A stretch of DNA of 64,000 nucleotides, taken from Gaiellasilicea sp963707575. Lineage in GTDB: Bacteria > Actinomycetota > Thermoleophilia > Gaiellales > Gaiellaceae. Position numbers and translations under genes: made by a program. Within the stretch, counting starts at the first letter, position 1. Each line of letters starts with the position of its first letter. Positions 10,576-19,702 of this stretch are shown here, in pieces. The stretch covers positions 1,240,001 through 1,304,000 of the forward strand of contig OY970171.1 in the NCBI GenBank assembly GCA_963707575.1, in the 5' to 3' direction. The notes beneath the pieces were generated by a model that worked only from the letters and a program-made list of their open reading frames with translations, did not search any database and had not been told where the DNA came from.

Positions 10576-11666
10576 CTGTTCGCCCCCCTGTAGTCGATCG
10601 TCTCCCTGCGTCCGCTCTCGGCGGAGCGCAGAATCGCATCGCAGACCTCGGCGCAGCGGTAGGCGTCCTCGAAGGTGGCCCCGTGCGGGGCGACCGCATG
10701 CTCGCCCGCGATCGCCGACAGCAGGTGGTGGACTTCGTGCGTGAAGGTGTCGCCCCAGCCGACGATGTGCCCGGGTGGCCACCAGAAGCGCATGAACGGA
10801 TGCTCGGGCTCCGTCACGAGAACGCGCCGGAACCAGCGCTCGTCGGCCACCTGGAGCTCGTTCAGCCGCTCGACGTCGAAGGCGACGGCGCCGCGCGAGC
10901 CGTTCACCTCGAACGTGTTCTGGTTGATGTGGCCACGCGCGAGGCGGGACGCTTCGAGCGTCCCCACCACCCCGTTGTCGAACTCGACCGTGGCGACGAA
11001 GGCGTCGTCGACCTCGTGGCCCTCGATGAACGTCCGCGTGACGGCGCTGACGGCGACCGGCTCGCCGACGAGATAGCGGCCGAGGTCGACGATGTGAGCG
11101 CCCAGGTCGCCCAGCGCTCCCGACCCGGCGGCCTCGCGCTCGAAGCGCCAGCTCGGCGCCGCGTCGATCCCCCACGACTGCAGGTAGCGGGCGCGGAAGT
11201 GGTAGAGGTCGCCGAGGTCGCCGGCCTCGAGGATCTCGCGGGCGAGCCGGACTGCCGGGACGAAGCGGTAGTTGAAGCCGCACATGTGGACGACGCCGGC
11301 CCGCTCCGCCTCTGCCCAGATGGCGAGCGCCTCGTCGGCCGTACGGCCGAGCGGCTTCTCGCAGAGCACGTGCTTGCCGTTCCGGACCGCTTCGATCGTC
11401 GGCTCCGCGTGCAGGTCGTTGGGGCCGCCGTTGTCGAAGAGGCCGATACGCGGATCGAGCACCTGCTCGCGCCAGTCCGTAGTCGCTTCCGCCCAGCCGT
11501 ACGCGCGGCGGGCCGCCTCGACGTTCTCGGCGCTCCGCCCGGAGATGGACACGAGCTCGGGTACGAGCGGCGGCGACAGGACCGCGGCTTCCCGGAGCGC
11601 GCGCGAGTGCGCCTTGCCCATGAACCCGTAGCCGAGCATCCCGACACCGATCGAGTCTGCGGCCAT
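10572..11666 (-). CDS. Gfo/Idh/MocA-family oxidoreductase
   Basis: Dehydrogenase of 364 residues. The Rossmann part starts with GMLGYGFMGKAHS, a textbook dinucleotide fingerprint, and carries CEKPL with the catalytic lysine near residue 100. The second domain has GDLGAHIVDLGRY, where the histidine takes the usual active-site place. The chain is longer than its homologue at the end of this operon and the two are only distantly alike, so they probably act on different substrates or successive steps. Its ATG shares one base with the stop of the haloperoxidase-like gene (TGATG) and its own stop overlaps the isomerase-like gene (ATGA). Sugar or inositol oxidation at one hydroxyl is the likely chemistry. 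Confidence 0.85.
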   Translation of the reverse strand: MAADSIGVGMLGYGFMGKAHSRALREAAVLSPPLVPELVSISGRSAENVEAARRAYGWAEATTDWREQVLDPRIGLFDNGGPNDLHAEPTIEAVRNGKHVLCEKPLGRTADEALAIWAEAERAGVVHMCGFNYRFVPAVRLAREILEAGDLGDLYHFRARYLQSWGIDAAPSWRFEREAAGSGALGDLGAHIVDLGRYLVGEPVAVSAVTRTFIEGHEVDDAFVATVEFDNGVVGTLEASRLARGHINQNTFEVNGSRGAVAFDVERLNELQVADERWFRRVLVTEPEHPFMRFWWPPGHIVGWGDTFTHEVHHLLSAIAGEHAVAPHGATFEDAYRCAEVCDAILRSAESGRRETIDYRGANR

Positions 11667-13522
11667 CAGGCGACCTCGCCTTCGAAGTACCGCTCGGCCA
11701 GGCGCCACGCGGCCTTGCCGCACTGCGATCCGATCCTGCGGCCCCCGAAGTCGTCGGGGGAGACGTGGATGCCCATGTAGAGGCGCGAGATCCCGGCGGC
11801 ATCGGCAGCGTCGAAGTACGTCGCCCACTGCAGGACGACATCCTCGCTCGGGCCGTCCTCGATCCCGAGCCCGCCTGCGGGCACGCGCCATTCGTGCAGG
11901 CCGCCCGGGAAGGACGACGTCCCGGTGAAGCCCGTGAGCACCTCCGCAGCCGCGCGGCTGAACGTGCTGTGCCCCGAGACGTAGCCGGCGAACGCCGGCG
12001 TGACGAACGTGGGGAGCTGGTAGGGCACCCAGTCGACCGCGGGAATCCAGTCCACCCCGCGGGTCGCGGCACCGGGCTCCGCGGGAGGGCCGGCCCAGGC
12101 GCGGATGGCGACCTCGCCCACGTGGTCGGCCAGCGCCGCGTGACGCTCGCCCGGCGCGCTCGACGCTCCCGTGACGACCTCGACGAGTCCCGGGACGAGC
12201 GGGAGGCCGTCGGGGTCGTAGGCCGAGCCGCCCGGATCGCTCGACTGGCCCTTGCCGCCCATGTAGCGGATCATCGAGATCGGACGCGTCGAGTCGTAGT
12301 AGCGCTTCGCGCCCCAGGCCGCCACGGCGGCATCGTGGACCGCCCCGTTGAGGGCGAAGTAGAGCTTGACGTCCCACTCCAGCCGGTCGACCTCGGGACC
12401 GCGTCCGCCGATCTTGCGCTCGAATCCGGGGGAGTCCGAGACCTCGTTCGCGATCGTGTTCCAGTGGCCGGGCGGCGTCTCCGACTTTGGGCCGTCCGCC
12501 CAGTACTCGGCGAGCGCGCGCCCGAAGTCCCCGTGGCGGACGACGTTCGGCGCGTAGGCCTCGCCGCTGACCGGATTGACGTCGTACCCGACCCCGTCGT
12601 TCGTCCCCAGCGTGTTGCCGCCGAGCGCGCCCGGGCCGATGTCGACCGTGGCGCCGTCGTCGGGGTCGAGCCTGCTGCTGTAGCGAATCACGGCGACCGC
12701 CGTCGCCTTGAAGTCCGCGTCAGAAGCCGGATCCCCGAGCTCGGGGACGGGGCCGGGGTCGAGGGGCAGGCCCTCCCGGGATCGGGGGAGCGCGAAGCCG
12801 GCGACGTGGCCCCAGTGCGGCCCGATGTACGTCTGCACCCGGCCGGGAATCGGCAGGCCGTTTTGCGCGACGAGCCTCGCGAGGGCGAGCGGCTGCCAGC
12901 GGCTCGGATCACGCATCTCCGTCCCCGGCTCCTCCACGACGAGCGGCGGATTGACCGGCTTGTAGGCGGGATCCGCGTATCGCAGCGCTTCGTGGGCGCC
13001 GTCGTTCCGTCCGTGGGCGATCACGGCCGCCGCGATCCGGTTCCCGAGTGCCGCCGGCGAGTCGCCCTCGGTTTTCGTGTAGTCGATCCGGTAGCAGAGC
13101 GAGTCCATGGTCGCCGTGAGCTCGTCGAACGTCTCCTGCAGGCCGGACGCCAGGGAGTACCGGTGCAGGAGAACGCGGTAGGCCGCGTAGCTGAGCGCCG
13201 CCTCGCGCGCGCCCCGGACGTCCTCGGACTCGAGCTTCTCGTTCACGAAGTAGCCCTCCGCGACGGGGTCGTAGGCAGCCCACGCATCCCACATCGCCGC
13301 GGAGGTGTGGAAGAGGTTCCGCGCGTGCACAGTCGGGGCCGGAGTGTCGCGCCGGATCGCGTTCAGCAGGGCCTCGTCCCAGACTCGGGCCACGGAATGC
13401 CCCTGGAGGTCGCCGCGCTCGCAGTCCTCCAGGGCGTACGAGTCACCACCCGAGCCGAGGCAGCCGGCCAGGGCGAGGGCGCCGGCGGCCAGTGCGAGGG
13501 CGAGCGAGGCGGCCCGAATCAC
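11666..13522 (-). CDS. Vanadium-haloperoxidase/PAP2-like lipoprotein
   Basis: Lipoprotein of 618 residues with a lipobox LAGC (C21), so it is anchored outside the membrane. The C-terminal third has the acid-phosphatase/vanadium-haloperoxidase core: FAGYVSGHSTFSRA (PSGH-like motif, H518) and SRLYMGIHVSPDDFGG (H586), which together bind phosphate or vanadate. The long N-terminal part is helical and matches bacterial vanadium-haloperoxidase-like proteins rather than small PAP2 phosphatases. Whether it oxidises halide or removes phosphate cannot be decided from sequence. It overlaps the FG-GAP lipoprotein gene by four bases (GTGA) and lies between the XylH permease and sugar dehydrogenase genes, so it is expressed with xylose uptake. 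The pairing with a UnbV-type lipoprotein looks functional. Confidence 0.78.
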   Translation of the reverse strand: MIRAASLALALAAGALALAGCLGSGGDSYALEDCERGDLQGHSVARVWDEALLNAIRRDTPAPTVHARNLFHTSAAMWDAWAAYDPVAEGYFVNEKLESEDVRGAREAALSYAAYRVLLHRYSLASGLQETFDELTATMDSLCYRIDYTKTEGDSPAALGNRIAAAVIAHGRNDGAHEALRYADPAYKPVNPPLVVEEPGTEMRDPSRWQPLALARLVAQNGLPIPGRVQTYIGPHWGHVAGFALPRSREGLPLDPGPVPELGDPASDADFKATAVAVIRYSSRLDPDDGATVDIGPGALGGNTLGTNDGVGYDVNPVSGEAYAPNVVRHGDFGRALAEYWADGPKSETPPGHWNTIANEVSDSPGFERKIGGRGPEVDRLEWDVKLYFALNGAVHDAAVAAWGAKRYYDSTRPISMIRYMGGKGQSSDPGGSAYDPDGLPLVPGLVEVVTGASSAPGERHAALADHVGEVAIRAWAGPPAEPGAATRGVDWIPAVDWVPYQLPTFVTPAFAGYVSGHSTFSRAAAEVLTGFTGTSSFPGGLHEWRVPAGGLGIEDGPSEDVVLQWATYFDAADAAGISRLYMGIHVSPDDFGGRRIGSQCGKAAWRLAERYFEGEVA

Positions 13523-15255
13523 GACGGCGCCTCCACCTCGACGAGCCGGTTCGCGGCGACGTCGGACAGCCGCGTCTCGTCGCCCCCCGGCCAGCGCACG
13601 ACCAGCTCTCGCACCTCGGAGGCGCCTCCGAGCCCGAAGTGGACGCGCGGATCCTCGGACGAGAGGTAGCTGCTTCCCGCCTGCACCTCTCGGCGCAGCT
13701 TCCGGCCGTCCGGGAGCACCGCCGTGACCTCGGCGCCCGGGTGGAACCCTTCGAGCTCGACCTCGAGCCAGGTCCCGCCGGCCTGCTCGTTCTTCAGGAG
13801 GACGAGGCGCCCGCCCACCGTGCCGATCGCGACGTCGAGGTCTCCGTCGTTGTCGTAGTCGGCCGCGGCGCTTCCCCGCGCAAGGAGCGGCCCGACCTCG
13901 TCCAGGCCGATCTCGCCGCCGAGCTCCTCGAAGCGGCCGGCCGTTCCCTGGGCGGTGAGGTTGCCGAACGCCTGGACGAGCTCCCGGTCGGACGAGATCG
14001 CCGTGACGGGGATGTCACCGTTGACGACGACGAGATCGAGGTCGGTGTCGAGGTCGAGATCGGCCCAGGAGACGCCCCAACCGGTGGAGCCGCCGAGCTC
14101 GACCCCGAGGTCGGCGCGCACGTCGTCGTAGGACGGGTCGTTCTCGTCCGGGGGCTTGCTGCGGAAGACCCCGTGCACCTGCTCGCGCGCGTTGGTGACG
14201 AAGAGGTCGGCGCGGCCGTCGGCGTCGTAGTCCCCGCCTGCGACCCCCATCCCCGCGTTGGGGTCGGCCACGCCGGCGGCGCCCGCGCGCTCCTCGAAGC
14301 GGAAGCCCAGGCCGGCGGGGTCGGCGGCGGCTCCGCCCGGCCACGCGACGTTCTCGTACAACCGGTTGGGATTCGTGTCGTTGGCGAGGTAGACGTCGAG
14401 ATCGCCGTCCCGGTCGAAGTCCGAGAGCAGCACGCCGAGGCCGTACGCGAAGTTCGCGACCTCGAGCCCGGCCGTCTCGCCGACCTCGCGGAAGCTCGCG
14501 TGGCCGCTCTCCGCGTCGCCCTCGTTCAGATAGAGGCGATCGCGGACGCCGAGGTAGGTCTGGGGGAAGCCCTGCGTGGCCTCCGGACGCGGGCCGTTCA
14601 GATCCGCGTAGCCGGCGACCAGGAGGTCGGGGAGGCCGTCGCCGTTGACGTCCCCGACGGCCGCCCCGGACTGCCAGCCGTACACGTCGACTCCGGCCGG
14701 GCGGGCGCCCTCGGTAAAGGTGCCGTCGCCGTCGTTCCAGAGGAGGACGTTCTGGCCCATGGTCGTGACGTAGAGATCCGTGTGCCCGTCGAGGTCGAGA
14801 TCGGCGGCGACACACCCGTTGCCGCGGATCGGCAGGTCGGCACCGGAGTCGGCGCTGACGTCGGTGAACTCCCCTTCGACGTTGCGGAAGAGGGCAGTGC
14901 GCGGGAGGCCGCCGGCGTCCTTCCAGCGGCTGACCTCGCGCTCGGCGTACGAGTTCACGGCGAAGAGGTCGAGCCAGCCGTCGTCGTCGTAGTCGAGCCA
15001 ACAGACCCCGCCTCCCAACATGGCCGCCGGATCGGGAGTGACCTCCCAGCGAAAGGCGCCCTGCCGGAAGTCCAGCCCCACCGCCTGCGCCACGTCCGTC
15101 AACTCGAGCGCGTGTGGCGGCCCCGGTGGAGCTCCGGATTCGCTCGCCTCGTCCGATGAGCCGATCATGCAGCCGGCCGGGACGACCGCGGCGACGACGA
15201 GAATCGCCGACAGGCGGATCAGGTCAGCAGCTCGCACGCGGCCGGACCTGCCCAC
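13519..15255 (-). CDS. CRTAC1/UnbV-type FG-GAP repeat lipoprotein
   Basis: Exported lipoprotein of 578 residues (lipobox PAGC, C29). About seven calcium-binding FG-GAP/VCBS blades are visible, each with a DxDxDGxxD core such as DYDDDGWLD, DVNGDGLPD, DFDRDGDLD and DYDNDGDLD, which should close as a beta-propeller. The C-terminal 110 residues are an ASPIC/UnbV domain (GSSYLSSEDPRVHFGLG, then VRWPGG). The family is common on bacterial surfaces but has no firmly assigned activity; a binding or scaffold role for the neighbouring phosphatase-like lipoprotein is inference. It starts at a GTG five bases after the XylH stop and is part of the xylose-type operon. Confidence 0.85.
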   Translation of the reverse strand: MGRSGRVRAADLIRLSAILVVAAVVPAGCMIGSSDEASESGAPPGPPHALELTDVAQAVGLDFRQGAFRWEVTPDPAAMLGGGVCWLDYDDDGWLDLFAVNSYAEREVSRWKDAGGLPRTALFRNVEGEFTDVSADSGADLPIRGNGCVAADLDLDGHTDLYVTTMGQNVLLWNDGDGTFTEGARPAGVDVYGWQSGAAVGDVNGDGLPDLLVAGYADLNGPRPEATQGFPQTYLGVRDRLYLNEGDAESGHASFREVGETAGLEVANFAYGLGVLLSDFDRDGDLDVYLANDTNPNRLYENVAWPGGAAADPAGLGFRFEERAGAAGVADPNAGMGVAGGDYDADGRADLFVTNAREQVHGVFRSKPPDENDPSYDDVRADLGVELGGSTGWGVSWADLDLDTDLDLVVVNGDIPVTAISSDRELVQAFGNLTAQGTAGRFEELGGEIGLDEVGPLLARGSAAADYDNDGDLDVAIGTVGGRLVLLKNEQAGGTWLEVELEGFHPGAEVTAVLPDGRKLRREVQAGSSYLSSEDPRVHFGLGGASEVRELVVRWPGGDETRLSDVAANRLVEVEAPS

Positions 15256-15259
15256 GTGC

Positions 15260-16549
15260 TCAGAGGACGCCGCGAGCGGCCCGCCGGCGCTTTGCGTAGG
15301 CGTCGACGAGCACGGCTCCGAGGAGGACGAGGCCGGTGATCACGAACTTCGTGCCCGAGGCGAGGCCGAGGAGGTCCATCCCGTTCTGGATCGAGGCGAT
15401 CACGAGGGCGCCGAGCAGCGCCGTGACGACGCGACCGACGCCGCCGAAGAGGCTGGTGCCCCCGATCACCGCAGCGGCGATGACGAGGAGGAGCAGGTTG
15501 CCCCCGCCCGTGTTGGTCGCGACCGAGCGCAGCCGGGACGCCAGCATGATCCCGCCGACGCCCGCCATGAAGCCGCTGATCATGAAGACGAGGATGCGGA
15601 CGCGGTCGACGGAGATCCCGGCGCGGCGGGATGCCTCGGCGCTGCCGCCAACGGCGTAGACATGCCGGCCGAAGCGTGTCCGCGAGGCGACGAACGACCA
15701 GAAGACGAGGAGGATCAGGAGGATGACCGTCACCTTGGGGACGCCCCGGTCCTTGTTGACATACCAGACCGCGGCGAAGGTGACGACCGCGAGCGCGAGG
15801 GTCTGGAGCGCCATGACGATCACGGGCTTCCCGTACAGCCCGCTGGCCCGACGTGTCCGCGCGTTCTGGAGCTGCGAGAGCGCGAAGGCCGCCACGACGA
15901 TGACCGCGACCACCCAGCCCGCAGTGGCGCTCAGGAAGTCGTTGGCGATCCCCACGACGGTCTCGTCCTGGATCCTGATCGTCCCCACCGACGAGGTCTG
16001 GGTGGTGAGGATCAGAACGACGCCGGACCAGATCAGCAGTCCCGCGAGGGTGACGACGAAGGACGGAACGCCGGCCTTCGTGATCACGAGGGCCTGGACG
16101 AAGCCGATCGCGGTCGTGCACAGCAGGGCGGCGAGAATGGCGGCCCACCAGGGCCAGCCGGGGTCGTCCGGCCGCAGCAGGAGCGTCATCACGACGCCGC
16201 CGACCGCGCTGACGAACGCCACCGACAGGTCGATCTCGCCGATCAGGAGCACGAACACGACGCCGATCGCGATCGTCGCGATCGCCGTCATCTGCAGCAG
16301 TAGGTTCGTGAAGTTGCGCTCGGTGAGGAACGTGTCGTCGAGCAGGCCGAAGATCAGCACGATCACGCCGAGCCCGACGATGATCGGCAGCGAGCCCAGC
16401 TCGCCGGCGCGAATCCCTTGCCACCAGAGCCGAACGTAGCCGGACAGGCTCGCACCGGCGACCGCGTCCGCGAGCGCGTCGGCGGCGACCGGCTCCACCC
16501 GGGCGGCGGTGGGGTCGGCGCCGGGCTCGATCGGGGGCTCGGTCGTCAT
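15260..16549 (-). CDS. xylH: ABC sugar importer permease, XylH type
   Basis: Integral membrane protein of 429 residues with about ten to twelve hydrophobic helices, starting after a polar, acidic N-terminal tail of about 50 residues. The BPD_transp_2 family features are present: the LIGEIDLSVAF loop, the cytoplasmic YAVGGSAEASRRAGI coupling helix and the GGTSLFGGVG motif near the end. It would form a homodimeric channel with XylG, since only one permease gene is in this operon. The ATG overlaps the XylG stop (ATGA). The extended length compared with RbsC-type permeases (about 330) is typical of XylH. Substrate D-xylose is inferred from operon context. Confidence 0.87.
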   Translation of the reverse strand: MTTEPPIEPGADPTAARVEPVAADALADAVAGASLSGYVRLWWQGIRAGELGSLPIIVGLGVIVLIFGLLDDTFLTERNFTNLLLQMTAIATIAIGVVFVLLIGEIDLSVAFVSAVGGVVMTLLLRPDDPGWPWWAAILAALLCTTAIGFVQALVITKAGVPSFVVTLAGLLIWSGVVLILTTQTSSVGTIRIQDETVVGIANDFLSATAGWVVAVIVVAAFALSQLQNARTRRASGLYGKPVIVMALQTLALAVVTFAAVWYVNKDRGVPKVTVILLILLVFWSFVASRTRFGRHVYAVGGSAEASRRAGISVDRVRILVFMISGFMAGVGGIMLASRLRSVATNTGGGNLLLLVIAAAVIGGTSLFGGVGRVVTALLGALVIASIQNGMDLLGLASGTKFVITGLVLLGAVLVDAYAKRRRAARGVL

Positions 16550-17334
16550 GCCTCGGGCATCCCGGCGTCCTCCATCCCGGGCACGTGGTCGAGCGCACCG
16601 GCCGTGATGGCGTGGACGACCTCCTGCTGCGTGGTCTCGGCCCGCTCCAGCTGAGCCACGCGCTGTCCGAGTCGCAGCACCGTGATCCGGTCGGCGCTCT
16701 CGAACACGTCGTGGAGGTTGTGGGAGATCATCACCACTCCCAGCCCTCGCTCGGCCAGGCGGCGGACGAGGTCCAGCACCTGGCGGGTCTGGGCCACGCC
16801 GAGCGCCGCAGTGGGCTCGTCGAGGATGACCAGCCGTGAGTCCCACATGACCGACTTCGCCACCGCGACGGCCTGCCGCTGCCCTCCGGACAGGCCGGCC
16901 ACGGTCTGCCGGACCGACTTGAGCGTCGTGACGGAGAGGCTGTCCAGGGTCTCGCGCGCGGAGCGCTCCATGCTCGACTCGTCGAGCACGAACCCGGCGC
17001 GAATCCGCTCCCGGCCCAGGAACATGTTGGCCACGACGTCGAGGTTGTCGGCGAGGGCGAGATCCTGGTAGACGACCTCGATCCCGAGCCTGGCGGCGTC
17101 ACGGGGGCCGTTGATGTCCACGCGCTTGCCTTCGTACAGCACCTCGCCCTCGTCGAACGGGTAGATGCCGACGACGCTCTTGATCAACGTCGACTTGCCC
17201 GCGCCGTTGTCACCGACGAGGGCCATGACCTCACCCCGGCGGACCTCGAGATCGACGCGGTAGAGCGCCTGGACGGCGCCGAACGCTTTCGAGACCCCCC
17301 GGAGCTCGAGGAGCGGAGTGTCGGACGTCACCAT
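16546..17334 (-). CDS. xylG: ABC sugar importer ATP-binding protein, single-cassette XylG type
   Basis: ATPase of 262 residues with one cassette: Walker A GDNGAGKST near 42, Q-loop, signature LSGGQRQAVAVA, Walker B LVILDEPTAAL and the switch histidine in MISHN. RbsA/XylG of enterobacteria carry two cassettes in one chain of about 500 residues; this half-size form must dimerise. It is the actinobacterial XylG/FrcA arrangement. It lies between the xylF hairpin and xylH, with a four-base overlap to xylH. The ATG at 17334 is preferred; no strong Shine-Dalgarno precedes it because the upstream bases form the stem of the intergenic hairpin. Confidence 0.9.
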   Translation of the reverse strand: MVTSDTPLLELRGVSKAFGAVQALYRVDLEVRRGEVMALVGDNGAGKSTLIKSVVGIYPFDEGEVLYEGKRVDINGPRDAARLGIEVVYQDLALADNLDVVANMFLGRERIRAGFVLDESSMERSARETLDSLSVTTLKSVRQTVAGLSGGQRQAVAVAKSVMWDSRLVILDEPTAALGVAQTRQVLDLVRRLAERGLGVVMISHNLHDVFESADRITVLRLGQRVAQLERAETTQQEVVHAITAGALDHVPGMEDAGMPEA

Positions 17335-17345
17335 CTTCTAGTCGT

Positions 17346-17382
17346 GGGACGGCGGGGACGCGTGCAGCGCCCCCGCCGTTCC
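17346..17382 (-). repeat. GC hairpin between xylF and xylG
   Basis: Bases 17346-17357 and 17371-17382 form a 12-bp stem with one G-T pair and a 13-base loop. It lies between the binding-protein stop and the ATPase start in the same transcript. Such hairpins usually protect the upstream message or partly stop transcription, which gives more binding protein than membrane complex. There is no T-run, so full termination is unlikely. Confidence 0.6.
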
Positions 17383-17387
17383 GGCTC

Positions 17388-18608
17388 TCAGCTGTTTTCC
17401 TTGCAGAAGTCGGTGTCGGCCGTGTCGCCGGTGCAGACCTCCTTGATCGTCCGGAAGTCGTCCGCGATCACCGTGTCGGCGATGTTGTCGATGGTCACGC
17501 CGATCGGAGTCAAGGCGAGGTACGGCACGATCCCCTCTCCCTCGGACGAGTCCGCCGGCTTGCCGTCGGCGGCCTGGATGCCGATCGTCGAGAACTCGAA
17601 CTCCGAGTCGATCGTGGACAGGTCCTCGCCGGCACACAGCGCCAGCGCGGCCTTGGCGGCAACATCGGCCTCGGCCTGGATCGGCTTGTAGACGGTCATC
17701 GTCTGCTTGCCGAGCAGGATGTTCTGGATCCCTGCGGCAGACGCGTCCTGGCCGCTCAGGGGAACCGGCCCGACGCCTGCGGCCTCGAGCGCGTTGATCG
17801 CCTGCTGCGCGAGGTTGTCGTTGGCCGCGAACACGGCGTCGACCTTGTTGTCGGCGTCGGTCAGGATCTGCTCCATGATCGTCTGGCCTTCGCCGTTGGC
17901 GCCCCAGCCTGGAACGAACTGGTCGGCGACGAGGTTCCAGCTGCCGTCGTCGACGTGCTCCTGGGTGGTGGCGTTGTAGCCGTCCTTGAAGAGGAAGGCG
18001 TTGTTGTCCTCCTCGCCGCCGTTCAGCTGGACGACCTGAGCCACGTCGACGTCCAGCGCCTCGATCTCGGGCTCCAGCACCTCGGCCATCGTGGCGCCGA
18101 CCGCGACGTTGTCGAAGCTCACGTACGCCGCTCCACCGGAGCTCCCGGTGTTGAAGCGGTCGTACTCGATCACCTCGACGCCGGCCTCCTTCGCCATGTC
18201 GATGATCGTGCCACCCGAGCCCGTGTCGAGGCTCGTGACGATGATCACCCCGGCGTCGGCCGCAATCGCCTGCTCGGCCTGGGACTGCTGCGTCGCGGCG
18301 TCAGCCTCGGCGTTGACGATCGTGTGCTCGACTCCGGCTTCCGTGAACGCCTGGTCGAAGTAGGGGCGGTCGTCGGTCTCCCACCGGGGCGAGCTCGCGC
18401 TGTCCGGGAGGAGGACCCAGATGGGCTTGTCGCAAGCGGCGTCGCCGGAAGCCTCCTCGGTGGTCGCGGCGGTCGTGTCGTCGCCCGCCTCCTCGTCGTC
18501 GTCTCCTCCGCACCCGGACGCTGCCACGGCGAGCACGAGCACGAGCAGCATGGCGGCGAGACGCCACCCCGCTCCGCTTCCCTTCGATCCAAACACGAGT
18601 CGTCTCAC
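17388..18608 (-). CDS. xylF: Xylose-type ABC substrate-binding lipoprotein
   Basis: Extracytoplasmic receptor of 406 residues that captures sugar and delivers it to XylGH. A lipoprotein signal ends at AASGC (C33), followed by an acidic/threonine linker to about 60. The periplasmic-binding-protein type 1 fold follows: IIVTSLDTGSGG, VEYDRFNTG-like ligand loop at VIEYDRFN, FAANDNLAQQ and LSGQDASAAGI, which match XylF. The start is decided by the ribosome site: AGGAGG is immediately before an ATG (18614) but has ideal six-base spacing to the GTG at 18608, so the GTG is chosen. A promoter can be proposed in the 92-base gap upstream. It heads the ten-gene operon that ends at 6764. Confidence 0.88.
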   Translation of the reverse strand: MRRLVFGSKGSGAGWRLAAMLLVLVLAVAASGCGGDDDEEAGDDTTAATTEEASGDAACDKPIWVLLPDSASSPRWETDDRPYFDQAFTEAGVEHTIVNAEADAATQQSQAEQAIAADAGVIIVTSLDTGSGGTIIDMAKEAGVEVIEYDRFNTGSSGGAAYVSFDNVAVGATMAEVLEPEIEALDVDVAQVVQLNGGEEDNNAFLFKDGYNATTQEHVDDGSWNLVADQFVPGWGANGEGQTIMEQILTDADNKVDAVFAANDNLAQQAINALEAAGVGPVPLSGQDASAAGIQNILLGKQTMTVYKPIQAEADVAAKAALALCAGEDLSTIDSEFEFSTIGIQAADGKPADSSEGEGIVPYLALTPIGVTIDNIADTVIADDFRTIKEVCTGDTADTDFCKENS

Positions 18609-18658
18609 GTTCATCCTCCTCGGTGCAGAGCTTGCGGCATCAGCCACTTGGAGGCGCA

Positions 18659-18688
18659 AGGTTAGGCCGTTCCGCTTCCCAAAAGCAA
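18659..18688 (-). promoter_or_regulatory. Candidate promoter of the xylF operon
   Basis: On the minus strand TTGCTT (18688-18683), an 18-base spacer and TAACCT (18664-18659) match the general -35/-10 pattern, giving a leader of about 45 bases with AGGAGG. A short inverted repeat CTTG-N6-CAAG (18647-18660) lies over the expected transcription start and could be an operator. A hairpin CGCGG-N6-CCGCG (18701-18716) over the stop codon of the upstream permease may weaken read-through. Confidence 0.4.
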
Positions 18689-18706
18689 CCCCGGTCCGGA
18701 CGCGGC

Positions 18707-19702
18707 TCAGTCCGCGGCGGCCGCCCGCGCGTAGATCGCGGCGAGCGCGAGGATGATCAGGCCGTAGAGGATCTGCCGCACCGCCTGCGAGGCGTTCAGG
18801 ATCGTCAGGAGCGAGTCGAGGACGGTCAGGATCAGAGCGCCGAGAATCGTCCCGGCGTAGCCACCGACGCCACCGAAGATCGACGTGCCACCGATCACGA
18901 CGGCGGCGACCGACGGGAGCAGGAACGGCGTGGCGATACCGAGGTCGGCCGCGTCGTTGAAGCCGACGAGCAGGATCCCCGCCGCAGCGCTGAGGGCGCC
19001 GCAGAGCGCATAGACGGCGAGCAGCACCTGCCACGTGCGCACCCCGGCGAGGCGGCACGCCACCGCGTTGTCGCCGACGGCGTAGATCATGCGGCCGAAC
19101 CCGCTGTAGCGGAGGCCGAGGATGATCACGGCGGACACGGGGATCCAGACGAGCAGGTTGTAGGGCACATAGGTGAGGAAGCGCTCCGATCCGAGCTTCC
19201 GGACGAGGGACGGCGCCGACGCGAGGAAACGAGTCTGGCTGTAGATCGTCAGCGCCCCCAGGGTGACGGTGCTGACGCCGAGGGTCATGATCAGCGGGTT
19301 GACGCGGAAGATCGCGACGCCGATCCCGTTGACGATCCCGATCCCCAGCCCGACGCCGAGTGCGATCAGGATCGCCACGCCCGCGCCGTGAGTCGTGAAG
19401 CTCGAGATCATGAACGCGCCCGTGGTCGCGGTCGTGGCGACGGAGAGGTCGACGCCGCCCGTCAGCATCACGAGCGTCTGGCCGGCGGCCATCAGGCCGA
19501 GGATCGCCGCGTAGAGGAAGGTGGTCGAGACCTGCCTCGGGGCGAGGAACGCTTCCCCGGACTGGACGCGGTTGACGATGTCCGTGGCGATGAAGAGCCC
19601 GACGAAGACGAGCGTCAGCACGACGACCGGGTTGTCGGCGAAGAGCCGTCGCAGGTCCCGGGCGCGGGTCGCCGGCTCGGCGGCCTGCGGAGCCGTCGTC
19701 AC
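18707..19702 (-). CDS. ABC sugar permease, RbsC-like (second importer)
   Basis: Membrane permease of 331 residues with about nine or ten helices. It has the family loop MLTGGVDLSVATTATTG, the coupling region MIYAVGDNAVACRLAGV and the late motif IGGTSIFGGVGGYAG. It pairs with the permease just upstream, whose stop it overlaps (GTGA), so the two probably form a heterodimeric channel as in LsrCD or two-permease ribose-type systems. The start is the GTG at 19702. It is the last gene of this importer operon; xylF starts about 100 bases further on. Confidence 0.88.
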   Translation of the reverse strand: MTTAPQAAEPATRARDLRRLFADNPVVVLTLVFVGLFIATDIVNRVQSGEAFLAPRQVSTTFLYAAILGLMAAGQTLVMLTGGVDLSVATTATTGAFMISSFTTHGAGVAILIALGVGLGIGIVNGIGVAIFRVNPLIMTLGVSTVTLGALTIYSQTRFLASAPSLVRKLGSERFLTYVPYNLLVWIPVSAVIILGLRYSGFGRMIYAVGDNAVACRLAGVRTWQVLLAVYALCGALSAAAGILLVGFNDAADLGIATPFLLPSVAAVVIGGTSIFGGVGGYAGTILGALILTVLDSLLTILNASQAVRQILYGLIILALAAIYARAAAAD

